Positions 1 through 7,326 of a DNA stretch of 64,000 nucleotides are shown in pieces. The number at the start of each line of letters is the position of its first letter. The first letter of the stretch is position 1. A program made the translations under genes and the position numbers. The notes beneath the pieces are model-generated. The model had not been told where the DNA came from and ran no database searches. It saw only the letters and a program-made list of their open reading frames with translations. The DNA comes from an uncultured Collinsella sp. (GTDB lineage Bacteria; Actinomycetota; Coriobacteriia; Coriobacteriales; Coriobacteriaceae). Location of the stretch: the NCBI GenBank assembly GCA_900549715.1, contig URPK01000009.1:1-64000 (forward strand). Reading direction: 5' to 3'.

Positions 1-51
1 CGATTGGCGAAAATACGTTGGTGAAAATGGTGAAAAATATATTGACGCTAA

Positions 52-486
52 CACCCCGACCTCGCGCGCTGCGTGTGGGCCGAGGCGGCGCCCTGGGTGG
101 CGTCGGTGTCCGCCAGGGCCGGCGAGGTCTTCGAGCAGGCCGAGGACTCCGCGCTGGCGTTCACGGCCTTCCCCAGGGCGCACTGGGCCAAGCTCCGCAC
201 CAACAACGTCCAGGAGCGCGCCAACCGCGAGATCAAGCGCCGCTACAGGGTCGTGCAGTCCTTCCCCTCGAGGGAGTCGATGCTGCGCCTGACGTGCGCG
301 AGCCTCATGGAGACCGAGGGGCAGTGGTCCCAGCAGCGCGTGTTCTCCGAGGCCTCGGCCGCCGAGGGCTTCGCCGAGCCCGCGGACAGGCCGGCCCCGA
401 CAGAGGGGAGGCGCCGCGCGCTCGGGCGGCGCGCCAGGGAGATAGTGGACGAGATAGTCGAGAGGCGCGGTCTCAAGAAGGAGTAA
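52..486 (+). pseudogene. IS256-family (mutator) transposase, 3' remnant
   Basis: Only the C-terminal ~140 residues of a DDE transposase survive. The block TNNVQERANREIKRRYRVVQ followed by SFPSRESMLRLTCASLME is characteristic of the IS256/mutator family C-terminus. In the same frame the 50 bases upstream contain several stops (last one at 49-51) and are AT-rich, unlike the GC-rich remnant, so the 5' part including most of the catalytic core is missing. A GTG at 73 could start a short product but has no convincing Shine-Dalgarno. The original right end of the element may lie between 487 and about 610, but I could not identify a terminal inverted repeat because the left end is absent. The element cannot transpose by itself. 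Confidence 0.8.
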
Positions 487-672
487 TATCGGGACTTGCA
501 GCGACGGACCTCAGGACGCTCTTACACCACGTCTGCGCGCGCCACCTTCTCAAATTCGACATGCTCGGCGATAGCCGATCAAACGTAGTAAATGGACATA
601 GTTTTTGACAGGCGGTATCGCGCGCGTCCCTCGCAAGGGCAAAATGATCCTTTTTCCTCCGCCCCCAGGAGA

Positions 673-1155
673 TCACGTGAGCAGGTTCTCGATGGGATCG
701 GGATCGGAGCCGGGGAGATAACGGATTTCTAGCTCTATGCCGAGTTCTTGCAGCTCTTTAAAGGCGGCGGTATCTGCATCGCCTACGGCAACGGCAGGCG
801 TTACAGAGCGCTTGCCTTTCCCCGCCTGCATATGGCCGATGCTGATCTTGGTGATGGGCACGCTGCCCTTAACCAGCGCGAGCGCATCGGCGGGTGAGGC
901 CACCATGATCAGAATCAACTGGCGCGGCGTTGCGGTATGAATGATGTCGATGGTCCTTTGCACCGAAAAAAACCGCGTCCACACGCCCTCGGGCGCCGCG
1001 ACCCTCATGGGTGCCCATTGGCGCGAATCCGCCGCGATCTCATCGTTGACGATTAGGACAAGGTTGGAACCCACGGCCTCGTTCCACAGCTCAACGTCTT
1101 GCCCGTAAATGAAACGGTCATCGATACGCGTGAGAAGGATCTTGGGTTGAGCCAT
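673..1155 (-). CDS. PTS mannose-family IIB-like protein lacking the phosphorylated histidine
   Basis: This is a 160-residue protein of the PTS mannose/fructose/sorbose IIB family and a clear paralogue of the IIB at 11488-11970: both start with ILLTRID, and share the FFS..TID segment and the FKELQELG(I/V)ELEIR end. In active IIBs the loop reads RLVHGQV with the phosphorylated His (His17 in the paralogue). Here the loop reads RFIYGQDV and codon 17 (1105-1107) encodes Tyr. The protein is full length and without frameshift, so it is a degenerate or repurposed paralogue rather than an obvious pseudogene. No IIA, IIC or IID gene accompanies it inside the window. It may be inactive in phosphotransfer and have a regulatory role, or be on its way to decay. 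Confidence 0.85.
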   Translation of the reverse strand: MAQPKILLTRIDDRFIYGQDVELWNEAVGSNLVLIVNDEIAADSRQWAPMRVAAPEGVWTRFFSVQRTIDIIHTATPRQLILIMVASPADALALVKGSVPITKISIGHMQAGKGKRSVTPAVAVGDADTAAFKELQELGIELEIRYLPGSDPDPIENLLT

Positions 1156-1244
1156 GGCAGCCCCATTCTGTTTGAGACCCGTAAGAGCGAGACATCACGC
1201 CTCTAATATTAGTGCATTTAAAGTGAGAAAAGCCGTCAGAACAC

Positions 1245-1273
1245 TTGCGCGGATGTGCGATGTCCCGTATCAT
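1245..1273 (+). promoter_or_regulatory. Sigma70-type promoter of the tRNA-Thr gene
   Basis: TTGCGC (1245-1250) and TATCAT (1268-1273) are separated by exactly 17 bases and lie 40 bases before the mature tRNA 5' end, as expected for a monocistronic tRNA promoter. Confidence 0.65.
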
Positions 1274-1312
1274 AGACAGCCGTTGACGCCTCAGTTGCGT
1301 CATCATATGGCC

Positions 1313-1388
1313 GCCAGCGTAGCTCAGTTGGTAGAGCACCGCTCTCGTAAAGCGGGGGTCACCGGTTCGAGCCCGGTCGCTGGCTCCA
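1313..1388 (+). tRNA. tRNA-Thr (anticodon CGT)
   Basis: The 76-nt cloverleaf is complete. The acceptor strands GCCAGCG and CGCTGGC pair perfectly, the D-arm reads AGCTCAGTTGGTAGAGC, the anticodon stem CCGCT/AGCGG encloses CTCGTAA with anticodon CGT, and the T-arm ACCGG-TTCGAGC-CCGGT is canonical. The discriminator base is T and the CCA end is encoded. It decodes ACG (threonine). Confidence 0.95.
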
Positions 1389-1400
1389 TTACACAAGATA

Positions 1401-1422
1401 GCCGCCTTCGGGCGGCTTTTTT
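1401..1422 (+). terminator. Rho-independent terminator of tRNA-Thr
   Basis: GCCGCC-TTCG-GGCGGC forms a tight tetraloop hairpin followed directly by a run of six T, twelve bases after the tRNA CCA. Confidence 0.9.
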
Positions 1423-1645
1423 GTTGCCGATTTTGAGTGCGTGCGCGCCAATCCAAACATCGCCACGTCAACGGCGGCCCACTCGGTGGACTTCGGGTTT
1501 AATGCTTAGGGGCGGGGATTTACCAAAGTGAAATCTTAATGAAAAGAAACCCAGCTGCAACAATTGCCATGGTGAGGGCTCAAATTGGCCATATAGATCT
1601 AAAATAGTCACAATATACAAATGTCGAGAGATATTGGCGATATAG

Positions 1646-2071
1646 ATGAAAAGAACTAAGGGTTTTCTTTTGCTGGTATTGATGCTGCTCGGACTGTTCT
1701 GCCTGAGTGGCCCTTCTTGGGCCAAGGCTGCCTGTCCTGAAGGTGAGCCTTAGCAGTCTTATACGGGCAGCCTGCTGATAACTGCTAAGGAGGGCGATGC
1801 CGACTCTCAGTCTGGGGTGAATCCCCTTGCCACTTTTGAGGGGGACGGCGGAACGGTCAAGCTTGACCATATTGGTAGCGGGATTTTGAGGTGGCAAGTT
1901 CTTCCGGACAAAATTGCGAACGATCCCTTCTCTTTTGCTGGAACGATTTATCTATACAAGGTTGTGAGCGGAAAACAAAAATACGTCGATTGCTATCCGA
2001 CAAACGGGTCTGGAATTGCATTCACCGGCATTTCGGGGCAGATTGATACACATGTACGAAAGGGAACCTAA
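1646..2071 (+). pseudogene. Secreted protein gene interrupted by an in-frame TAG
   Basis: The frame opens at ATG 1646 with a classic signal peptide: a basic MKRTK start, a Leu-rich core and a likely signal-peptidase I site near SWA-KA at residues 26-28. Codon 36 (1751-1753) is TAG. The same frame then continues open for a further 105 codons to a TAA at 2069-2071, so the intact protein would be about 140 residues with a mature part of about 110. A GTG at 1817 could restart translation but would yield a product without an export signal. I do not recognise the family. The simplest reading is a pseudogene; sequencing error or stop-codon readthrough are alternatives. The following bases up to 2160 show no clear coding continuation. 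Confidence 0.5.
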
Positions 2072-2165
2072 GTGGTGCGTTGGGTTGGAGCTGCTGCAGG
2101 TCCGATATGGATTGCGGTCTTGCGCTCCGATGTCCAAATAGGTCTCTCTAGACGGGAAGTTGCTC

Positions 2166-2531
2166 ATGGACACCATATATGACGGAGACGGCTGGGTCGA
2201 TCATTATAGTTGGCGCCTGGTCGGCTCGGATGACAATGGGGATGTGGTGTTTGATGGACTATGTCCAAAGCATCTCCATCCTTTTGTTTCGTCGTTAATT
2301 GAGAGTTCCGCTCGTGTTGCCCCCTACAGCTCGGCGTCGCTTCATGATACGGACGTTTTGAAGACCATAAGGGAATCAATTGACGAGGGAACGATGAGCG
2401 GCCCGCTGTTTTCTCGGCTTGTGGGGCTAGATGAGATTGGCTCGAAACGACTGCTTGCGGGCGAAAAAGTGGAACTCACTTATCGGTCGATGATTTCAAT
2501 CCTGCGGCTAGCCGATGTTCTTCGCAAATAA
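2166..2531 (+). CDS. Hypothetical protein (about 121 aa)
   Basis: I do not recognise this family. The ATG at 2166 is preceded by a GGGAAG Shine-Dalgarno-like sequence at a suitable distance; an in-frame TTG two codons upstream is less likely. The product is acidic in its first half (DTIYDGDGWVDHYSW) and ends in a helical Leu/Arg-rich segment (SILRLADVLRK). There is no signal peptide or membrane segment. The base composition is lower in GC than the neighbouring metabolic genes, as for the interrupted gene just upstream, so the two may have been acquired together. A strong hairpin follows at 2562-2605. Confidence 0.55.
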   Translation: MDTIYDGDGWVDHYSWRLVGSDDNGDVVFDGLCPKHLHPFVSSLIESSARVAPYSSASLHDTDVLKTIRESIDEGTMSGPLFSRLVGLDEIGSKRLLAGEKVELTYRSMISILRLADVLRK

Positions 2532-2561
2532 ATGAGGCTTCCCTATTCAAAAAACCGAAAA

Positions 2562-2605
2562 CCCCGCCAAACGTGATTTCCCTAGGGAAAAAACGCTTGG
2601 CGGGG
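2562..2605. terminator. Bidirectional terminator-like hairpin
   Basis: CCCCGCCAA (from 2562) pairs with TTGGCGGGG (to 2605) around a loop that contains its own TTTCCC/GGGAAA pairing. It separates the + strand unknown gene from the - strand yhcH-type gene and could terminate both. Confidence 0.65.
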
Positions 2606-2667
2606 TCCTGGCGTGTTTTCCCTAAGGGGATCACGCCATCAGACGAGCAGCTCAGCCGAGCAGTTCG

Positions 2668-3141
2668 CTACTCCTCCCAGTAAGCATCTGCAAGCAGCTT
2701 AAAGCAAATCTTCTTGACCGGCTGTGCGCCATCGCCCGGGAACTCGAGCGTGGGCATGTGAGGCTCGCCGGCAACGAACAGTGCAAACTTATCGTCGGCA
2801 AGATCGCCGGCGATCGAAGCGTCGGAATCGACCAGATCGTAGTCGTCCTTCTCGTCAAACTCCTGAACCAGCGTCAGGCTGCCCGTGGCGACCTTAAAGG
2901 CCTCGCGACCCTCGACGTCGATCTGCAGGTCGTGATAGCGCTGATGCGTCTCATAGTGAGCCTCGGCCTCGGGACGCGTCGTGGGAGACATGACGTTCGC
3001 AAAGACCTTCTCACCCAAAATCGGATGGCTGCCGACCTCGAGCTGTGCCGGGTCGTTCTCCTCGAGCCAGTCGATCAGCACGTCGAGGCCCTTGAGCATT
3101 CCGCGGTACTCCTCGATATCGCCCAATGCACCGTAAATCAT
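2668..3141 (-). CDS. YhcH/YjgK/YiaL (DUF386) family sugar-metabolism protein
   Basis: This 157-residue protein matches the YhcH/YiaL cupin-like family over its whole length. It has the MIYG start, the HPILGEKVFANV region, the metal-site-like segment ETHQRYHDLQIDVEGRE near residues 85-103, and the C-terminal FPGDGAQPVKKICFKL segment. Family members accompany sialic-acid and amino-sugar catabolism and are thought to act on a sugar anomer or epimer with a bound metal. Its position at the end of the PfkB kinase transcription unit, in a locus with NagA and AgaS, fits that role. The precise substrate cannot be read from the sequence. Confidence 0.85.
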   Translation of the reverse strand: MIYGALGDIEEYRGMLKGLDVLIDWLEENDPAQLEVGSHPILGEKVFANVMSPTTRPEAEAHYETHQRYHDLQIDVEGREAFKVATGSLTLVQEFDEKDDYDLVDSDASIAGDLADDKFALFVAGEPHMPTLEFPGDGAQPVKKICFKLLADAYWEE

Positions 3142-3173
3142 CTAAATCCCCTCTCGGATCGCTTCTTTGGCGG

Positions 3174-3303
3174 CTACTCGGCAAACGCGTTACCGACGCT
3201 GTTGCCACCCACATACGCCTCGACCAGGGTAAGGTCGGGATTGAACACGACAGCATCGGCGTCGCGCCCCGGCATAATGCTACCGCACTTGTCGTCAACT
3301 CTA
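3174..3303 (-). pseudogene. 3' remnant of a second nagA (N-acetylhexosamine-6-phosphate deacetylase)
   Basis: Read on the - strand, this segment encodes DDKCGSIMPGRDADAVVFN, then LTLVEAYVGGNSVGNAFAE and a stop at 3174-3176. It aligns with the last 40 or so residues of the intact nagA at 6039-7208 (EDKCGSIMPGRDADFVVFD, VETYVGGQSVGNAFTE). The homology begins abruptly about 40 bases after the stop of the kinase gene, so nearly the whole gene was lost and only the 3' end remains between the kinase and yhcH genes. It indicates a former duplicate of nagA in this operon. Confidence 0.85.
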
Positions 3304-3345
3304 ACCACAAGCAAGCAACCGATGCCGGGGGCGGCGCACAGGCTC

Positions 3346-4281
3346 CTACAGCTCGGTCACGACAACGCCGTTGTAAACCTCGTCCCAACGATCCATAACC
3401 AAGTGGCCAGTCATGGGATCCATGGCATTGAGCTTGCCGCAGGTATTGGCGGTACGCAGCACCGTCTCGTCATCCGCGCCAGCAGCAATCGCATGTGCGA
3501 AGCCGGCAATGGTCGAATCGCCAGAGCCCGTAGCGTTAACGGCGGGGATATCGGGGGTCTTGGCGCGGAATGCACGGCCATTATGGAAGCCCACGGAGCC
3601 GGCAGCGCCCATGGACACGACGACCCAGGGGATATCGGAGAAGCGGGCATCAGAGGCGAGCGCGGCGCGGAGCTCGTCCATATCGTCGGTGGTAAAGCTC
3701 GTGCCCAGAAGGCCGTTAATCTCGGTCAGGTTAGGCTTGACCAGCTCGGGCTTAATTTCGGACTTAAGGGCGGCCTCGAGCGAAGCACCCGAGGTATCGA
3801 GCAGCACCTTGGCGCCGGCGTTCTCGGCAATGCCCGTGATCTTGGCGTAGTAGTCCGCCTCGACACCACGGGGCAGCGAACCCGAGATGGTAACAACAGC
3901 GGCCTTGCTCGCAAGCTCGGCGAACTTGACGGTAAAGGCATCGAGCTCCTCGGGGGCAATCGTCGGGCCGCTCTCGAGTAGCTCGGTCTGGTTGCCGGCG
4001 TGGAGGATGTTAAGGCAAATGCGAGTCTCGCCCTTGATGGGTACAAAATCATTCTTAATGCCGTTGGCATCCATGAGCTCGGCCATGTAGGCGCCCATGT
4101 GGCCGCCGAGTAGACCGGTTGCCACAACGTCGTCGCCCAGCTGACCCAGTACACGGGCCACGTTGAGACCCTTGCCGCCGGCGGTCTTTTCGGGCGTCAC
4201 ACGGTTAACGTCGTCGATAATGAGCTCATCGAGCTGATAGCGTGTATCGACGGACGGGTTCATCGTAACGGTGAGGATCAT
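3346..4281 (-). CDS. PfkB-family hexose-phosphate kinase (tagatose-6-P / fructose-1-P kinase type)
   Basis: This 311-residue ribokinase-fold kinase starts with the MILTVTMNPSVD signature of the 1-phosphofructokinase/LacC subfamily. The substrate-binding GGKGLNVARVL is at residues 35-45. The PfkB signature NATGSGDSTIAGF carries the catalytic Asp near residue 255, and GSGDS forms the anion hole. Next to AgaS, whose product is tagatose 6-phosphate, the likely reaction is ATP-dependent formation of tagatose 1,6-bisphosphate, but a fructose-1-phosphate kinase cannot be excluded. A matching aldolase is not in the window. The gene is the first of the set kinase - nagA remnant - yhcH and starts 60 bases after the epimerase gene ends, on the same strand. 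Confidence 0.85.
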   Translation of the reverse strand: MILTVTMNPSVDTRYQLDELIIDDVNRVTPEKTAGGKGLNVARVLGQLGDDVVATGLLGGHMGAYMAELMDANGIKNDFVPIKGETRICLNILHAGNQTELLESGPTIAPEELDAFTVKFAELASKAAVVTISGSLPRGVEADYYAKITGIAENAGAKVLLDTSGASLEAALKSEIKPELVKPNLTEINGLLGTSFTTDDMDELRAALASDARFSDIPWVVVSMGAAGSVGFHNGRAFRAKTPDIPAVNATGSGDSTIAGFAHAIAAGADDETVLRTANTCGKLNAMDPMTGHLVMDRWDEVYNGVVVTEL

Positions 4282-4340
4282 TTTTAGCTCCTTATCTCGC
4301 AGGCTCCTTGTGCCTCGCGATACGAGTCGACAAAACGGAA

Positions 4341-5222
4341 TTACAGAATCTCAATCGTGAACGAGCGAACGACGGTCTCCTTGGGCTTGGCGACAAGGCA
4401 GCCACGCTTATGCTCAAGCACGTCGTCCTCATCGGAGCAGGTCGAAAGGCCGCCCCAAGGCTCAACTGCCACAAAATCGCCCTCGGGCTTACTCCACACG
4501 ATGAGGTACGGAAAGCCCTCGAAGCTCAGGCGAACGCCCTTGTCCTCGCCCTTTTTGGAAAGCGTGACCTGACGACTCTCGAGCACGTCAAAGATGGTCT
4601 CCGCAAAATCGAAGAGCTCGTGCGACAGGGGCAACGTCTTCCCCACCATGGGGTTCTTGGAGCGGTTTGCCACATCAATCAAGCCAGTCGAAGGAACGGC
4701 GGTGCAGAGCTCCGCAGCCTCGTCCTTCTCAAAGCGCAGCTCGTAGTCCGTATAGGCCTCGCCCTCGTCGAGCGGGCACCTAAAGCCGGGGTGTCCACCG
4801 ATAAAGAACGGCATGTCCTCGGTGCCCTCGTTGGTCACCTCATAGGAGACGCGCACGGTATCCCCCTCAAGCGCATAACGAGCGACAAGCTTAAACGGGT
4901 ACGGATAATCGCTCAGCAGCGCGGCGTTATCCTCCGAAGCCAGGCACATCGCCAGCTCGTTCTCGCTCTGGCTCAGCAGCTTCCACTCCTGTTTGCGCGC
5001 AAACCCGTGGCGAGCGAGCTTCACATGATGCCCGGCAAACGTCATGGCGCTACCATCACGCAGGCCTCCGCAAATCGGGAAGCAAATCGGTGCCTGGCCG
5101 GACCACACGGCGGGATCACCCTGCCACAGGTACTCGCGACCTCCAGCCTCAATCGAGGTAAACGAGCCGCCGGCCGTGGAGACCTTGATAGAAATCGAAT
5201 CGTTGGAGAGAGCGTATTCCAT
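4341..5222 (-). CDS. Aldose 1-epimerase family protein (galactose-mutarotase fold)
   Basis: The product (about 293 aa from the ATG at 5222) has the features of the LacX/YeaD-like mutarotase branch: SIKVSTAGGSFTSIEAGG, YLWQGDPAVWSGQAPICFP, the catalytic-type His segment GFARKQEW, and FFIGGHPGFRCP with the second conserved His. The C-terminal VAVEPWGGLS is also typical. I chose ATG 5222 because AAAGGAT lies before it; the frame is open further upstream, but that extension reads like noncoding sequence. LacX-type proteins are often linked to tagatose/lactose-6-P gene sets, matching the kinase just downstream. The exact sugar is unknown. Confidence 0.85.
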   Translation of the reverse strand: MEYALSNDSISIKVSTAGGSFTSIEAGGREYLWQGDPAVWSGQAPICFPICGGLRDGSAMTFAGHHVKLARHGFARKQEWKLLSQSENELAMCLASEDNAALLSDYPYPFKLVARYALEGDTVRVSYEVTNEGTEDMPFFIGGHPGFRCPLDEGEAYTDYELRFEKDEAAELCTAVPSTGLIDVANRSKNPMVGKTLPLSHELFDFAETIFDVLESRQVTLSKKGEDKGVRLSFEGFPYLIVWSKPEGDFVAVEPWGGLSTCSDEDDVLEHKRGCLVAKPKETVVRSFTIEIL

Positions 5223-5378
5223 TGTCCATCCTTTCGAACAACTGCTTTTTGCTCGCAAGAACCCGTCTCGGCCCTGACCAAAGGACAAACCCGCACGTTC
5301 ATCGATGCGTCCGGTATCCCAGCCATGCAACGGGGTACCATACAGACATTGATGCAATTACAGCTGAAAGGCCTTCTT

Positions 5379-5963
5379 ATGCGAACCATCATTCTTTATG
5401 CCTCACGCCACCACGGCAATACGAAAAAGCTCGTGGACGCCATCGTCGAGGCGCACCCCGAAATCGATACCCTCGACGTGAAAACACTCGGCAAAAACGA
5501 GTATCCCAACCTGCACGAATACCATCTGATTGGTGTCGCCACGGGCATCTATTACTCCGAGATCGACAAGGACATGGCACGCGTGCTCACTAACGTGTTG
5601 CAGCCGCAGGACAAGGTGTTTGGCCTTATGACCTACGGTGGCAAAAACAAGTGGTACGGCAAGGATATCGATGGCATCTGCCGCATGAGGCAGGCCATCT
5701 TTATGGGTGTCTACGGCTGCCCCGGCTTTGATACGTGGGGGCCGTTCAAACTCACCGGCGGTGTCCAAAAGGGGCACCCGACCGCTGAGGAAATTAAGGG
5801 TGCCGTCGACTTCTTCGACAAGATCGAAGACGAGTATGGAGACATCATCGTCGAAGAGTACGCCAAGCGCGAGAAGCGCCTAGCATACGAGAAGGAGCAT
5901 CCTGCAGGAGGCCTGGTGGCCGGCGTTAAGCGTACGGCAAAGAAAATCGCTAGCAAGCTGTAA
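5379..5963 (+). CDS. Flavodoxin family protein
   Basis: This 194-residue protein starts with a flavodoxin FMN-phosphate loop (MRTIILYASRHHGNTKKLVD), followed by a GIYYSEIDKDM segment and the second FMN-contact region FGLMTYGGKNKWYG. It is the stand-alone type that binds FMN and shuttles electrons in the cytoplasm. The C-terminus carries a Lys-rich segment (KRTAKKIASKL) beyond the fold. It is the only + strand gene inside the amino-sugar locus, transcribed divergently from the epimerase gene, and probably an independent unit ending at the hairpin 5995-6026. A link to sugar metabolism is not evident. Confidence 0.85.
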   Translation: MRTIILYASRHHGNTKKLVDAIVEAHPEIDTLDVKTLGKNEYPNLHEYHLIGVATGIYYSEIDKDMARVLTNVLQPQDKVFGLMTYGGKNKWYGKDIDGICRMRQAIFMGVYGCPGFDTWGPFKLTGGVQKGHPTAEEIKGAVDFFDKIEDEYGDIIVEEYAKREKRLAYEKEHPAGGLVAGVKRTAKKIASKL

Positions 5964-5994
5964 CTGTAAAGGTGCTTTTGAGCGTTTAACCCGT

Positions 5995-6026
5995 ACGGCG
6001 GGTCCGAGCAGATTCGGGCCCGCCGT
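5995..6026 (+). terminator. Rho-independent terminator
   Basis: ACGGCGGGTCC and GGGCCCGCCGT form a stable stem followed by TCTTTTTCTTT on the + strand. It ends the flavodoxin transcript and may also act on the convergent nagA transcript, whose stop is at 6039. Confidence 0.85.
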
Positions 6027-6038
6027 CTTTTTCTTTCG

Positions 6039-7208
6039 TTACTCGGTAAAGGCGTTGCCGACGCTCTGGCCGCCAACATACGTCTCGACGAGGGTGAGCT
6101 CATGGTCGAACACGACAAAGTCGGCGTCGCGACCCGGCATGATGCTGCCGCACTTATCCTCGATGTGCGCGGAGCGTGCCGGCACCTCGGTTGCCATGCG
6201 AATGGCGATATCGGCGCTGGCGATGCCCCAGTCGACGATGTTCTTGACGCCCTGGGCAAGCGTGAGCACCGAACCGGCAATGCTCTTGCCATCGGCGAGC
6301 CAGCACAGGTTGTCCTTCATGATGACGTCCATGCCGCCGCTGGTGTAGCTGCCCTCGGGCATGCCGCCGCAGCCCAGGCAGTCGGTGATGAGTACCGTGT
6401 GCTGCCAGCCCTTGGCCTGCAGCAGCGCCTTGATGGCGGCAGGGTTTACGTGCTTGCCGTCACAGATGATCTCGGCGTAGGTCTCGGACGTGGACATAGC
6501 AGCACCCACGACACCGGGCTCACGGTGATGCAGCCCGCGCTGGCCGTTATAGGTATGCGTAAAGCAGCTGGCACCAGCGTTGATGGCGGCGATGCACTCA
6601 TCATAGGTGGCGTCGGAGTGACCGATGCTGGTCACGACGCCCTTCGCGTTAAGGGCGGCTGCATAGGCGGCAGCGCCATCGCGCTCGGCCGCCATGGCGC
6701 TCTTAACGATGCGACCGCCCGCAGCCTCCTGCCACTGATCAAAGACCTCCTCGGAGGGATCGATAAGATAAGCGGGGTTCTGCGCGCCCACGTGCTTCAT
6801 GGTAAAGAAGGGGCCCTCCAGGTAGATGCCCTGAATGCGAGCACCGCAGAAGTCGGGGCCGCGACCCTCGTCCGCCTGAGCGATGGCGGCGCAGGCGTCC
6901 TTGATCTGCTCGACGCCATCGGTGAACGTCGTGGGTAGCCAGCTGGTGGTACCGCGACGGGCGAGCTCAGTCGAGCTGATATCGATACCCTCGGGGTCGT
7001 TATCGGTAGTTGAGTGGTTGTAGAAGCCATGGATGTGGGTATCGACCATACCCGGTGCGATCCACGATCCCGTGTAGTCCTTGATCTCGCAAGAGGGCTC
7101 GTCGGCCTGCCAGGCGCCAAAGACGCCATCCTCGACCATAAGATAGCCGCCCAGCTGCGGACCTGCCGGCAAGAAGAACTTGTCAGCCTTAATTGCGTAC
7201 GTGCTCAT
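6039..7208 (-). CDS. nagA: N-acetylhexosamine-6-phosphate deacetylase
   Basis: This 389-residue amidohydrolase removes acetate from N-acetylglucosamine- or N-acetylgalactosamine-6-phosphate. The metal-binding VDTHIHG lies at residues 55-61, followed by YLEGPFF with the metal-ligand Glu, IGHSDATYDE, THTYNGQRGLHHREPG and the catalytic Asp in LITDCLGCGG. The C-terminus GRDADFVVF is typical. ATG 7208 is preferred over a GTG two codons upstream because AAGGAG sits five bases before it. AgaS immediately upstream suggests the AgaA (GalNAc-6-P) specificity, but GlcNAc-6-P is equally possible from sequence alone. A hairpin at 7277-7308 separates it from agaS. A second, nearly deleted copy exists at 3174-3303. 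Confidence 0.92.
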   Translation of the reverse strand: MSTYAIKADKFFLPAGPQLGGYLMVEDGVFGAWQADEPSCEIKDYTGSWIAPGMVDTHIHGFYNHSTTDNDPEGIDISSTELARRGTTSWLPTTFTDGVEQIKDACAAIAQADEGRGPDFCGARIQGIYLEGPFFTMKHVGAQNPAYLIDPSEEVFDQWQEAAGGRIVKSAMAAERDGAAAYAAALNAKGVVTSIGHSDATYDECIAAINAGASCFTHTYNGQRGLHHREPGVVGAAMSTSETYAEIICDGKHVNPAAIKALLQAKGWQHTVLITDCLGCGGMPEGSYTSGGMDVIMKDNLCWLADGKSIAGSVLTLAQGVKNIVDWGIASADIAIRMATEVPARSAHIEDKCGSIMPGRDADFVVFDHELTLVETYVGGQSVGNAFTE

Positions 7209-7276
7209 ATGCACTCCTTGCTTCTAAAGCAGTTGACTGTGGTGATGCTTATACCCAGTCCATGTAAAAACAAAAA

Positions 7277-7308
7277 GCGCCCGCCCGCCGTTATGAGCGG
7301 ACGGGCGC
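7277..7308 (-). terminator. Rho-independent terminator after agaS
   Basis: GCGCCCGCCCGCC-GTTATGA-GCGGACGGGCGC pairs with one mismatch and is followed on the - strand by TTTTTG. It lies 19 bases past the agaS stop. Confidence 0.85.
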
Positions 7309-7326
7309 CCTTACAGGGGGACGCGA

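Noticed and set aside
473..676. Short - strand frame between the transposase remnant and the IIB-like gene
   Set aside because: No Shine-Dalgarno and no family features; probably noncoding flank of the insertion element.
4308..5378. Open frame running into the flavodoxin gene from 4308 on the + strand
   Set aside because: The part before 5379 is antisense to the epimerase gene; the flavodoxin motif begins exactly at ATG 5379.
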